Below, one piece after another: positions 5,719-6,040 of a DNA stretch of 6,040 nucleotides. Both the position numbers and the translations under genes were made by a program. The stretch is from Thermoplasmata archaeon (GTDB lineage Archaea; Thermoplasmatota; Thermoplasmata; WALJ01), in contig JALSOU010000222.1 of NCBI GenBank assembly GCA_026986305.1, positions 1 to 6,040 on the forward strand. The letters run 5' to 3'. Position 1 is the stretch's first letter; every line of letters starts with the position of its first letter. A model generated the notes under the pieces. It was not told where the DNA came from. It saw only the letters and a list, made by a program, of their open reading frames with translations, and searched no databases.

Positions 5719-6040
5719 ATGGTCATAAAGAAGGACCCCTCAAGGCTCAAAAAGATTGAGGAAAAAAAGGAAAAAAGGGAGGATACTCTGGACGAGGATC
5801 TTTCTTCACTTCTTGATGAGGATGTTGAACCTAAGAAAAGCACTAATGAGAAGGAGAAAAAACCCCTTTATGAGGAGAAGAAGAGCGCTGAAGAGGTGCA
5901 TGAGGAGAAGTTCCGTATTCAGGAAACGAGAGATGTGGCTAAGCTGAGAAAGCTTGCGGCCATGGCCAGAAAGGAGGCCTCAAAATACAGGGCTAAGCAC
6001 AGAAAGTTTGAAGCCAAGGCAAAATCTCTTGTGGCAAAGG
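5719..6040 (+). CDS. Highly charged, coiled-coil-like protein of unknown function (partial, C-terminus beyond right edge)
   Basis: No family recognised. The 107 visible codons from ATG 5719 are open to the window edge. The N-terminal part is extremely charged: a Lys/Glu-rich stretch at about 10-21, an acidic patch DTLDEDLSSLLDEDVE (22-37), and a second mixed-charge stretch to about 85. From about residue 86 it becomes regular and basic (KLRKLAAMARKEASKYRAKH), with Ala and Leu at helix-packing positions, as in a coiled coil. There is no signal peptide, membrane segment or Cys in the visible part. The start is supported by GGTGAT 3 nt upstream. It follows the glycosylase gene by 31 bp on the same strand, so it may be in the same unit. 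The composition would suit a long-helix structural or nucleic-acid-associated protein, but nothing here proves that. Confidence 0.8.
   Translation, partial: MVIKKDPSRLKKIEEKKEKREDTLDEDLSSLLDEDVEPKKSTNEKEKKPLYEEKKSAEEVHEEKFRIQETRDVAKLRKLAAMARKEASKYRAKHRKFEAKAKSLVAK

Noticed and set aside
5705..5728. ATG 5705 as start of the right-edge gene
   Set aside because: It is in a different frame and meets TAA after seven codons; GGTGAT points to ATG 5719.
5756..5947. 63-codon Arg/Lys-rich plus-strand frame
   Set aside because: It is an out-of-frame reading of the Glu/Lys-rich right-edge gene; poly-GAG/AAG codons read as Arg/Arg/Lys.
1..6040. tRNA, rRNA, CRISPR repeats, insertion sequences, attachment sites
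   Set aside because: No cloverleaf-like segment, repeated spacer pattern, transposase motif or long direct/inverted repeat was visible on reading both strands. Short or degenerate repeats could be missed without computation.

Overview
The window looks archaeal. The clearest marker is a gene for the archaeal/eukaryotic form of ribosomal protein uL16 (L10e). Upstream sequences look like archaeal TATA/BRE promoters, two genes appear to be read from leaderless or nearly leaderless transcripts, and the Shine-Dalgarno sequences match the archaeal GGAGGTGAT type. Frequent AGG/AGA and ATA codons and a secreted protein with a short Pro/Gln/Tyr/Glu-rich cytoplasmic tail would suit a Thermoplasmatota-like euryarchaeon. 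That placement is inference and cannot be settled from this sequence.

Minus strand, read from about 4392 down to 1. Five genes follow one another. First is a 575-residue secreted protein held by one C-terminal membrane helix. A 31-bp T-rich gap with its own TATA-like box follows. Then come a compact ABC ATPase (about 189 aa), a six-helix ABC-2 type permease, a 78-residue very acidic helical protein of unknown function, and a dihydropteroate synthase (folP) that runs off the left edge. From the ATPase to folP the genes overlap or sit 2 bp apart, so they are very probably one co-translated operon. The ATPase and permease form a transporter of unknown substrate. Co-expression of the surface protein with it is suggested by order, not shown. 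The link to folate-type biosynthesis is positional only.

Divergent promoter region, 4393-4494. About 100 bp carries a TATA/BRE element facing each way, one for the surface-protein gene and one for L10e.

Plus strand, 4495 to the right edge. L10e is followed, with overlap, by a HhH-GPD DNA glycosylase that has an iron-sulfur motif. It resembles the endonuclease III-related/MagIII group and has Glu where bifunctional endonuclease III has its catalytic Lys. After a 31-bp gap, a lysine/glutamate-rich, coiled-coil-like protein of unknown function starts behind a good ribosome binding site and continues past the right edge.

There are no tRNA, rRNA, CRISPR, insertion-sequence or phage signs, and no gene-free stretch above about 100 bp. 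Most of the window is ordinary archaeal core genome. The less usual parts are the surface protein/ABC transporter/acidic protein/folP arrangement and some substituted key residues.
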